Shown piece after piece: positions 18,977 through 25,210 of a stretch of 64,000 nt of DNA. The stretch comes from Oscillospiraceae bacterium (GTDB lineage: Bacteria; Bacillota; Clostridia; Oscillospirales; Ruminococcaceae). The DNA is taken from positions 124,001 through 188,000 of the forward strand of contig JAISBB010000001.1 of assembly GCA_031266415.1 (NCBI GenBank), written 5' to 3'. Position 1 is the first letter of the stretch. Every line of letters begins with the position of its first letter. Made by a program: the position numbers and the translations under genes. A model generated the notes under the pieces. That model was not told the DNA's origin. It saw only the letters and a list, made by a program, of their open reading frames with translations, and made no database searches.

Positions 18977-21214
18977 TCAATGCACATTGGCATCTGCTTT
19001 GTACATACATTCTAGTTCCACAACACTGCCTGATTTTATTTCCTCTTCCGCATGTGGAGTTTGGGCTGTAATTACCACATCGCCATCACTTGACGGAGAC
19101 TCCTGAAACTCTTTAAGCAAGTAATTTAACCCTTTTTTATTTAAAACTCTTATTGCCTCGCTTAAGGTTTTGCCAACTACATCGGGGACAGAAACAAGCA
19201 GCAATTCTTTAACAGAATCTGTATATAACGTAACTACACTTTCCCGCGGAACAAACATGCCAGGTGCCGGCAATTGTTTTTTTACAACATCTCCTTCTCC
19301 TAACACACGCGATTTTAAATCACAATTGTACAACTCATCTTTTGCTTTTGAAATATCTTTTGTAACAAGATTCGGAATAGAAACAGCAGACAATTCAGTT
19401 CCCATGCCATCTGTCAACGCCGACTCTACATTCATGTACCTGTAAAGATCATCCAAAATTCTACCAACAACTGGAACTGCCATAACCGAACCCCAAATTT
19501 CAGAACCTCGCGGATCATCTAAAATCACAAGAATCGCAAACTGTGGCTTATCTGCTGGAGTAAACGCAACAAAAGACAAGGTAAACGATTTAACTTCCCC
19601 ATCAACTTTTTTATCTATTTGCTCCGCGGTCCCAGTTTTTCCACCTGTGTGGTAACCTTTACGGTAAGCTTGCCTACCACCAGCCTCTGAAACCACACGC
19701 TCACAAATCAAAGAAACCGCATTTGAAACTTCTTTAGAAATAACATGGCGCTTTACAGCTGGCTCATTGAATTTAATAACATTTTTCTGATCATCAATAA
19801 TTTGCTTCACTATATATGGACGAACAAGCTTTCCACCATTTACAACAGCAGAAACACCAGTAAGCAACTGTATCATCGTTGTTTTGAACGTTTGCCCCAT
19901 GGAAGAAACTGCAAGGGCATGCTTTTTGAAACTTTCGTTGCTGTGAAAAATACTACGAGCTTCACCAGGCAAATCTATTCCAGTAAGTTCCAGAAAACCA
20001 AATGCTTCAAAATACTTCACAAAATTTTCAGTACCCAAATCGAGCCCTATTTTCCCAAATGCAGAATTACAAGAATGAATTAATGCACGGTCAAACCCCA
20101 ACGTACCGTGTCCTTCATGGCGCCAACAGCGAATTTGTCTGTCATCTACCTTAATAGAACCACTACAGTGATAAGAAGAGCTTAAAGAACTTGTTCCTTC
20201 TTCTAATGCACTCGCCGCTGTTACCATTTTAAAAATCGAACCAGGCTCATAAGGGTCCATCACCGCTTTGTTTCGCCATTGCGCAACTAATGCAGCTTGC
20301 CGTTCCTTCTGGCGCTCCTGAAGGTCTTTTATTTTCGAAATCTCTTCGCGTTTTTGAGAGTCAAACACTTCAAAAGGTTTGTTTGGGTCAAAATCTGGTT
20401 TGGTGGCCATTGCCAAGATTTCACCAGTATTCACATCCATAATAATGCCTGCAGCTCGATTTTTCACAGAATAATCTAAAATGGCTTGCTGAAGATGTTT
20501 TTCCAGAATCCCTTGTATATTTGCATCTATCGTTAAAACCAAACTGTTCCCATTTTGAGCACAATGAACCAACTGCGTTGAATCTGGCATATTTATTCCC
20601 CATGCATTTGTACTAGCAATCATTTTGCCGCTCAACCCTTTTAATTCGTCGTCATAAAAATGTTCTAAGCCTTCAAGGCCTTGTTCGTCTAGCCCAACAA
20701 ACCCCAAAACATTTGCTAAAAAATTCTGTCGTAAATAATATCGCTTCGAACTCGGTTCTAAGTATATAGACCATATTTTATTCTCTTTTTTATAGTTTCT
20801 TACTTTATCTGCAATGGACTTTTCTATTCCGCGTTTAATAATTTCATAGTTAGATTCTTTAGCCAGCAATTTATTTAATTTCTCTTTATCTTCATCTAAA
20901 ATATCGGCAAGGTCCGCCGCAACGACTTTTTTACGTTCCTGTGGTGTATCGTGTGGAGAAACAATCACATTCCAAACACAAGCGCTTTTAGCTAAAACAT
21001 TCATTTTACAATCGTAAATATGACCTCGTACTGGCTTTAAATGCGTTACCGTCATATATTGTTTTTCAACTTGCTTTTTGTAATGTTCGTGCTTTACAAT
21101 TTGCAAATAAATTAACCTTACAAATAAACCACCAAAACACACGACTAGAAGCACAAAAATTACTAAATTAATCCGTGCCTCTACATTGCGAACTTTTGTT
21201 GCCACCATTTGCAT
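18977..21214 (-). CDS. spoVD: SpoVD/PBP2-type transpeptidase with two PASTA domains
   Basis: Class B penicillin-binding protein cross-linking peptidoglycan at division or in the spore septum. One N-terminal membrane segment (about 17-38), a dimerisation domain, then the transpeptidase with the active serine in PGSIFKMV (about residue 326), SCNSAF and GGKTGTAEQ (about 524). The C-terminus has two PASTA domains beginning near VSIPNLVTKD and VSVPDVVGKT. 745 residues, close to SpoVD of Bacillus. PASTA domains in this protein type favour SpoVD over plain FtsI, but a vegetative division role is possible. FtsL, RsmH and MraZ genes are not upstream; uvrC is. Confidence 0.9.
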   Translation of the reverse strand: MQMVATKVRNVEARINLVIFVLLVVCFGGLFVRLIYLQIVKHEHYKKQVEKQYMTVTHLKPVRGHIYDCKMNVLAKSACVWNVIVSPHDTPQERKKVVAADLADILDEDKEKLNKLLAKESNYEIIKRGIEKSIADKVRNYKKENKIWSIYLEPSSKRYYLRQNFLANVLGFVGLDEQGLEGLEHFYDDELKGLSGKMIASTNAWGINMPDSTQLVHCAQNGNSLVLTIDANIQGILEKHLQQAILDYSVKNRAAGIIMDVNTGEILAMATKPDFDPNKPFEVFDSQKREEISKIKDLQERQKERQAALVAQWRNKAVMDPYEPGSIFKMVTAASALEEGTSSLSSSYHCSGSIKVDDRQIRCWRHEGHGTLGFDRALIHSCNSAFGKIGLDLGTENFVKYFEAFGFLELTGIDLPGEARSIFHSNESFKKHALAVSSMGQTFKTTMIQLLTGVSAVVNGGKLVRPYIVKQIIDDQKNVIKFNEPAVKRHVISKEVSNAVSLICERVVSEAGGRQAYRKGYHTGGKTGTAEQIDKKVDGEVKSFTLSFVAFTPADKPQFAILVILDDPRGSEIWGSVMAVPVVGRILDDLYRYMNVESALTDGMGTELSAVSIPNLVTKDISKAKDELYNCDLKSRVLGEGDVVKKQLPAPGMFVPRESVVTLYTDSVKELLLVSVPDVVGKTLSEAIRVLNKKGLNYLLKEFQESPSSDGDVVITAQTPHAEEEIKSGSVVELECMYKADANVH

Positions 21215-21233
21215 TTTCTCTTTCTATATTACT

Positions 21234-22949
21234 TTAATTAAACAAAATTTTTCCATGCACTTTGTGCGCATAATTAATAGCAAAGCGGTGCACTTCATCT
21301 TGCATTCGAGCCATTAATTTATATAATTCACTATCTTTTAATTTCAATTCTTGATTACCAAAAACAATCGCACGTGTTTTATGACTTGCATCTTTCACCA
21401 ACCCCGCAACATCCACATGAAGCCCAAAATCATCTAAAATTTTCTTTACCACAACCACATGTTGCTTTCCCCCATCTATTAAAATAAGGTCTGGTTTTTC
21501 TTTAAAACTCGTCCCAACAATTGTATGCTTTTCAGAGTCAGAAATAAGATATTGACACCTTCTTGAAATTATTTCTTGCATACTTTTATAATCATCTTGC
21601 ACTTGTGTTTTTTTTATTTTAAACCGCCGGTAACCACTTTTAAACGGTTCACCAGACTTAAAAACAATCATTGCACCAACAATCACTGCACTCGCAACAT
21701 TTGAAATATCATAGACCTCAATACGTTCCGGCAATTTTTGCAGTTGCAATAATTCTTTAAGGCTCTGCAAAACTTTTTTGTGATCACTTTTTTGATTTAA
21801 TAAAACACGTTGGGTTACATTATCTTTTGCCATCACATAAAGCGGTTCCCACAACTGCTTAGTTTTTTCCAGTGGCTTTCTCAAAATCTGTTCTTTTATT
21901 GCAAGCAACTTAACTTTCTCTTCAACAAGCACAATTCCTTCGAAATTTTTGCAAAGCGAACTTAAAAATCTTGTTGCTAACCCAACACACTCAGAATCAC
22001 AACCAATTACTACATTCTGCGGTATTTTTTTTTGCATGTAATAACGCACAATTAACTCACCAAAGTTCAATTCCACAGTTTCCGGCACTTGCAATTCTTT
22101 GGTAGCTACCAAAACTCCATTTCGAAACTGCAAAATGGTAACACACAAACACTCAGAAGAAAAAACAACTCCCCAAACATCACAATCAATCTTTTCTTTT
22201 AATATCACGTGCTGGTCATTTTTAAGCTTTTGTAAAGCACTTATTGCATCTCGCTCTCTAGCCGCTTTTTCAAATTCAAGGTCTTTAGCATATTTCGCCA
22301 TAGAGACCTTCAGCTTTGCAACAATAATTTTTTTATTCCCTTTAATAACAACAACTGCTCTTTTAAAATTTTGCTCATATTCAAACTCACTTAACTTGTG
22401 CGCACATGGTGCACAACAACGCCCAATGTGGTAATTCAAACACGGGCGCAAAAAAGCTTTCTTTTGCAATTTTTTAGAGCAAGTTGGCAATTTAAAAATT
22501 CGATTTACCTGATCCACAAACTCTAATGCCGTTGCTGCACTCATAAAAGGCCCCACATATAAATTTTCATCTTTAGATTTCTTTCGGCTCAAAAAAATCT
22601 TGTTCCATTCTTCTTTGTTTTTCTCAACCACAACGTAACAATAGCCTTTATCATCTTTTAAAAGCGTGTTATACTTCGGTTTGTTTTGCTTAATTAGGCT
22701 ACACTCCAGTACCAAAGCCTCATATTCGCTGGTTGTTACAATAAAATCGAAATCCGTAACAAATTCAAGCATCTTAAGAATTTTTTCTGAATGCCGAACT
22801 CCACCCACAAAATATCCAGGCACACGATTTCTTAATATTTTTGCTTTCCCAACATAAATGATGTGATTATCTGCATCTTTCATAAGGTAAACACCGGGCA
22901 GATTTGGCAATGAATTTGCCTTTTTTAACAAGTTGCTGTTTATAAACAT
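21234..22949 (-). CDS. uvrC: UvrABC excinuclease subunit C, lacking the C-terminal HhH
   Basis: Makes both incisions in nucleotide excision repair. An N-terminal GIY-YIG nuclease (LPGVYLMKDADNHIIYVGKA), a UVR motif (LEFEKAARERDAI), and the RNase H-like second nuclease (IEVYDISNVASAVIVGAM) are present. The protein stops at HRFAINYAHKVHGKILFN, about 571 residues; relatives continue 40-60 residues into tandem helix-hairpin-helix motifs that bind DNA at the lesion. ATG at 22949 follows GAAGGTG. Its promoter is at 22975-23003. Confidence 0.93.
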   Translation of the reverse strand: MFINSNLLKKANSLPNLPGVYLMKDADNHIIYVGKAKILRNRVPGYFVGGVRHSEKILKMLEFVTDFDFIVTTSEYEALVLECSLIKQNKPKYNTLLKDDKGYCYVVVEKNKEEWNKIFLSRKKSKDENLYVGPFMSAATALEFVDQVNRIFKLPTCSKKLQKKAFLRPCLNYHIGRCCAPCAHKLSEFEYEQNFKRAVVVIKGNKKIIVAKLKVSMAKYAKDLEFEKAARERDAISALQKLKNDQHVILKEKIDCDVWGVVFSSECLCVTILQFRNGVLVATKELQVPETVELNFGELIVRYYMQKKIPQNVVIGCDSECVGLATRFLSSLCKNFEGIVLVEEKVKLLAIKEQILRKPLEKTKQLWEPLYVMAKDNVTQRVLLNQKSDHKKVLQSLKELLQLQKLPERIEVYDISNVASAVIVGAMIVFKSGEPFKSGYRRFKIKKTQVQDDYKSMQEIISRRCQYLISDSEKHTIVGTSFKEKPDLILIDGGKQHVVVVKKILDDFGLHVDVAGLVKDASHKTRAIVFGNQELKLKDSELYKLMARMQDEVHRFAINYAHKVHGKILFN

Positions 22950-22974
22950 TTCACCTTCTTCTTGTAACAACTAC

Positions 22975-23003
22975 ATTATACCTTATTACACAGGAATTGT
23001 AAA
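22975..23003 (-). promoter_or_regulatory. Promoter for uvrC and the wall genes
   Basis: On the minus strand TTTACA (22998-23003), a 17-base spacer and consensus TATAAT (22975-22980), 26 bases before uvrC. It probably also drives spoVD-murE-murF-mraY, which follow with 2 to 40 base gaps. Confidence 0.75.
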
Positions 23004-23039
23004 ATTCAAGACTTCCCCGAAAAAATTCAAAACTCAGTG

Positions 23040-23068
23040 AAGACAAAATTCACGATGTTTGATATAAT
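23040..23068 (+). promoter_or_regulatory. Promoter 1 of the small secreted protein array
   Basis: AAGACA (23040-23045), 17 bases and TATAAT (23063-23068) in the context TTTGATATAATTACAA, repeated at the next promoter. The stretch down to the start codon (AAATATTCAAAATAAAGGAG) also recurs before the third gene. Confidence 0.75.
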
Positions 23069-23128
23069 TACAATAATAAAATAAATATGTATTATATAAA
23101 AAAATATTCAAAATAAAGGAGAGTTATT

Positions 23129-23368
23129 ATGATAAATATAAAAATAGTAACGGCAATATTGTTAAGTGGGGCACTTTTGATAGCAACAGCGTCAACCACA
23201 TTTGCCAAGAAGCCAGAAGTGTCACCAGCAGAAAAAGAAGAAACAAACACAAACAAAAAGCACCAAAGAAACCACAGAGACTACAACGGATGGAGACTCC
23301 CACTCTATCTTCAAGAACACGGCGGCTTGAAAAAAATATTAAAACGCAAAAACTTCCAACAAAACTAA
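23129..23368 (+). CDS. Small secreted basic protein, array member 1
   Basis: 79 residues. A Sec signal peptide (ILLSGALLIATASTTFA) is followed by the leader KKPEVSPAEKEETNTNK and a C-terminal part rich in basic and aromatic residues (HRDYNGWRLPLYLQEHGG, KKILKRKNFQQN). AAAGGAGAG precedes the ATG. The signal and leader are nearly identical to array member 2 in DNA and protein, while the C-termini are unrelated. The mature product would be about 54 residues and strongly basic. No known family is recognised; a secreted peptide with a variable active end is a guess. Its own promoter precedes it and a stem-loop follows. Confidence 0.75.
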   Translation: MINIKIVTAILLSGALLIATASTTFAKKPEVSPAEKEETNTNKKHQRNHRDYNGWRLPLYLQEHGGLKKILKRKNFQQN

Positions 23369-23388
23369 AAATCAGACGAAAATAAAAT

Positions 23389-23420
23389 CACAAAAGCCTC
23401 CTTTCACAGGAGATTTTGTG
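23389..23420 (+). terminator. Stem-loop after array member 1
   Basis: CACAAAA/TTTTGTG and CTCC/GGAG pair across 23389-23420, 20 bases after the stop. The T-run is absent, so termination efficiency is uncertain. In the 23369-23682 gap only this and promoter 2 are seen. Confidence 0.5.
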
Positions 23421-23590
23421 CACAATTCGTTGCCAAAAAAGTAGGAATCTCAACAAAACAATGTCAACGGGCGAAATTTTAATAATTGAGTATGTTCAAT
23501 TAATGCGTTAAAATATCTCAACATTACATAAATTGTGCAAATAGTAATAAATATAATTAAATTAATATCAAATTTTCTATATATTTTGCA

Positions 23591-23620
23591 TTGACATAAC
23601 AATAAAAAATTTGATATAAT
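23591..23620 (+). promoter_or_regulatory. Promoter 2 of the array
   Basis: TTGACA (23591-23596), 18 bases, TATAAT (23615-23620). The TTTGATATAATTACAA context is the same as in promoter 1. Confidence 0.85.
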
Positions 23621-23682
23621 TACAATTGTAAAAAGGAGTATACATTGTATAGGAAAATTATTTAAAATAAAGGGGGATCATC

Positions 23683-23940
23683 ATGGGAAATAGTAAGAAA
23701 GTAACGGCAATATTGTTAAGTGGAGCACTTTTGATAGCAACAGCAGCAACTACATTTGCCAAGAAGCCAGAAGTGTCACCAGCAGAAAAAGAAGCAACAA
23801 ACACAAACAAAACTGCAAACAAAAAGAGCTGCTGCAGAGGAAAATGCCACTGCTGTAAAAAAAATGGCAAACATGGCGGCAATAAAAAAGTTCGAAGGCA
23901 GCATGGTCGTCGAGGTAAAAATCGTACACCAAAAACCTAA
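23683..23940 (+). CDS. Small secreted Cys-rich basic protein, array member 2
   Basis: 85 residues. The signal peptide (ILLSGALLIATAATTFA) and leader KKPEVSPAEKEATNTNK match member 1. The end is different: KKSCCRGKCHCCKKNGKHGG carries five cysteines (CC-x3-C-x-CC) and two histidines, followed by a very basic tail (RRQHGRRGKNRTPKT). The mature part has about 20 Lys/Arg residues. This resembles metal-binding or cationic antimicrobial peptides, but no family is recognised and no modification or export genes are adjacent. AAGGGGG precedes the ATG, and a strong tetraloop terminator follows. Confidence 0.75.
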   Translation: MGNSKKVTAILLSGALLIATAATTFAKKPEVSPAEKEATNTNKTANKKSCCRGKCHCCKKNGKHGGNKKVRRQHGRRGKNRTPKT

Positions 23941-23954
23941 CCGCTCTCTTGCCA

Positions 23955-23980
23955 AACAGCCCTTCGGGGCTGTTTTTGTT
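23955..23980 (+). terminator. Intrinsic terminator after array member 2
   Basis: AACAGCCC-TTCG-GGGCTGTT (23955-23974) is a perfect 8-base stem with a stable TTCG loop, followed by a T-rich run. Confidence 0.92.
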
Positions 23981-24055
23981 GCCTCCCCCAAATGCTTTGT
24001 AAAAGCAAACAACAATAGGCAATATCAAATTCATTACGAAACTTCTTGCTTTGTA

Positions 24056-24085
24056 TTGACAAATTAATGCAGTGTTTGGTATAAT
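24056..24085 (+). promoter_or_regulatory. Promoter 3 of the array
   Basis: TTGACA (24056-24061), 18 bases, TATAAT (24080-24085). The flanks ACGAAACTTC, TTGTATTG and TTTGGTATAAT recur at promoter 4, 505 bases downstream. Confidence 0.85.
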
Positions 24086-24148
24086 TACAAGTATAAAATT
24101 AAATATATGCATAATATATAAAAATATTCAAAATAAGGAGGAATTTTT

Positions 24149-24352
24149 ATGTCATCAATGGCCAAGAAAGCCTTGGTGTTATGGTCGACACCACAAAGGA
24201 AAAAAACAGGAAGCAATCCGGTTATTTGTTTAGCGGCTGTCGCCGCTGTCGCCGGTTTGTACCAGATAGCAAACCAGATTCCACTGACTCAGGCATACAT
24301 TCAGATGTTCGAGCAAAGCCTGTTGAATCTTACGCAAAAGCAAAAAAAATAA
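24149..24352 (+). CDS. Small protein, array member 3
   Basis: 67 residues with a strong AAGGAGG before the ATG and an untranslated leader much like that of member 1. The protein lacks the signal peptide: it begins MSSMAKKALVLWSTPQRKK, then has a hydrophobic stretch (VICLAAVAAVAGLY, about 26-40) and ends QSLLNLTQKQKK. The DNA after the start (GCCAAGAAAGCC and what follows) weakly resembles the leader of members 1 and 2 with small shifts, so it may be a member that lost its signal sequence by deletion. It could be membrane-inserted or no longer functional. Confidence 0.5.
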   Translation: MSSMAKKALVLWSTPQRKKTGSNPVICLAAVAAVAGLYQIANQIPLTQAYIQMFEQSLLNLTQKQKK

Positions 24353-24560
24353 TAATAATGAGAACTAATAAAAACTATGCATCCACAAACACACTCAAAA
24401 CAAAACAAATGCAACTGCGATTGTAACCACCGTAAAAAATTGCAACGAGTAATGTGCGGCTTAATCAAAAGTTCAATGATACATGACAGAAAATATAGCA
24501 AAACCGCAAATTAAAAACATTTATTAAACAGCTCTACCACGAAACTTCCTACACTTTGTA

Positions 24561-24590
24561 TTGGCAAATTAATTAAAGCTTTGGTATAAT
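24561..24590 (+). promoter_or_regulatory. Promoter 4 of the array, driving a non-coding transcript
   Basis: TTGGCA (24561-24566), 18 bases, TATAAT (24585-24590), set in the same flanks as promoter 3. No reading frame of meaningful length with a Shine-Dalgarno follows before the terminator at 24794. Confidence 0.8.
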
Positions 24591-24596
24591 AAATGC

Positions 24597-24829
24597 AAGT
24601 TTTTTGCGTTTAAAAATAAAAAACCAAAAACGGCATACTCTCTCGACTACTTGTTCTAGCTGACACCTTGGCCTCTGGCTCATATGTGCGCGGCAAAGAG
24701 CGAGTTTGCAGAGTACCTGTTCACAACAACCGGAACCTTAAGTTAATACCTCAGAAGAAGTACAATAAGCACCTTTTAAAAACGTAATTTACCAAAAATC
24801 TCCCAGCTGTTCGTGAGGGAGATTTTTTT
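24597..24829 (+). ncRNA. Candidate structured non-coding RNA, about 230 bases
   Basis: A strong promoter (24561-24590) and a strong terminator (24794-24829) bracket DNA without a credible reading frame. By eye it folds: TACTCT (near 24635) with AGAGTA (near 24711), CTCG with CGAG inside, GC-rich arms around 24660-24690, and CGTTTAAAA near the 5' end with TTTTAAAAACG near 24780. The middle is G+C-richer than its flanks, as in structural RNA. It does not show the marks of RNase P RNA, tmRNA, SRP RNA or a T-box; 6S RNA cannot be excluded on size and promoter-to-terminator form. Confidence 0.5.
24794..24829 (+). terminator. Intrinsic terminator of the candidate RNA
   Basis: AAAAATCTCCC (24794-24804) pairs perfectly with GGGAGATTTTT (24817-24827), followed by more T. 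This is among the strongest terminators in the window. Confidence 0.92.
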
Positions 24830-25160
24830 CTGCCGAAACCAAAACGAAACACTCGGTATCGGTGGGAGGGGAAAAACATATACAGAAAAAAGCGCCCTCT
24901 GATGGAATTTGCGCTCAGCGTTCCCATTCACGCGGAAGAAAAACACATCGACTGATAAATCGCATTCTGCTCGCTGCTTTAGAATTCCGTGTACAAATCG
25001 CAGAATTCCCTCGCCGGCCCCCCCCCTGGGGCGGGGGGATCCCCAATTCCATTCAGCGTGGGCGCAGAGGAGGCAGAGAGAGAACACACAGAAAGCTCCG
25101 CGACGGATTATAGATTCCATAGTTTTAAATCCAAAGGCACACACAACAAAGCAAACGGAA
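24830..25160. other. G+C-rich intergenic stretch without a supported gene
   Basis: Composition shifts to G+C-rich here, as in the surface-protein gene next to it. Open frames exist on both strands but lack Shine-Dalgarno sites and family resemblance. A run of nine C (25018-25026) followed by TGGGGCGGGGGG can form a hairpin. An EcoRI-like GAATTCC recurs at two nearby positions. No gene is called. Confidence 0.5.
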
Positions 25161-25188
25161 AGCGGCTGGAAAACCAGCCGCTTTTTTT
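25161..25188. terminator. Terminator stem-loop after the surface-protein gene
   Basis: AGCGGCTGG-AAAA-CCAGCCGCT (25161-25182), extended by A-T pairs on both sides. It lies 20 bases beyond the minus-strand surface-protein stop. The long T-run is on the plus strand; the minus strand has only three T, so it may act in both directions with unequal strength. Confidence 0.75.
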
Positions 25189-25210
25189 GAAATAGCTTAA
25201 GAACTAAAGG

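Larger units (their letters stand above)
23147..23813 (+). repeat. Near-identical signal/leader coding repeat
   Basis: Two copies of about 113 bases, 23147-23259 and 23701-23813, differ at only a few positions by eye and encode TAILLSGALLIATA through KKPEVSPAEKE. The DNA similarity stops abruptly after ACAAACACAAACAAAA, where the two genes diverge completely. It points to a recent duplication with replacement of the 3' part. Confidence 0.85.

Noticed and set aside
24181-24426. Alternative frame inside array member 3
   Set aside because: It overlaps member 3 out of frame, lacks a Shine-Dalgarno at its start, and the strong AAGGAGG belongs to the ATG at 24149.
24597-24793. Assignment of the candidate RNA as RNase P RNA, tmRNA or SRP RNA
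   Set aside because: The GAGGAAAGTCC core of RNase P, the tRNA-like CCA end and tag frame of tmRNA, and the GGAAG/AGCAG loops of SRP RNA are all missing.
23040-24830. CRISPR array or insertion element in the repeat-rich region
   Set aside because: The repeats are long, few and coincide with promoters and coding leaders. No regular spacers, transposase or terminal inverted repeats are seen.
24776-25120. Minus-strand frame of about 114 codons starting MESIIRRGAFCVFSL
   Set aside because: The start resembles a signal peptide, but there is no Shine-Dalgarno. The frame runs through the C9/G hairpin and the candidate RNA terminator, and other frames are equally open in this G+C-rich stretch.
24909-25190. 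Plus-strand frame of 93 codons in the G+C island
   Set aside because: No promoter, no Shine-Dalgarno and low-complexity basic text; it ends in the terminator. It is treated as chance.
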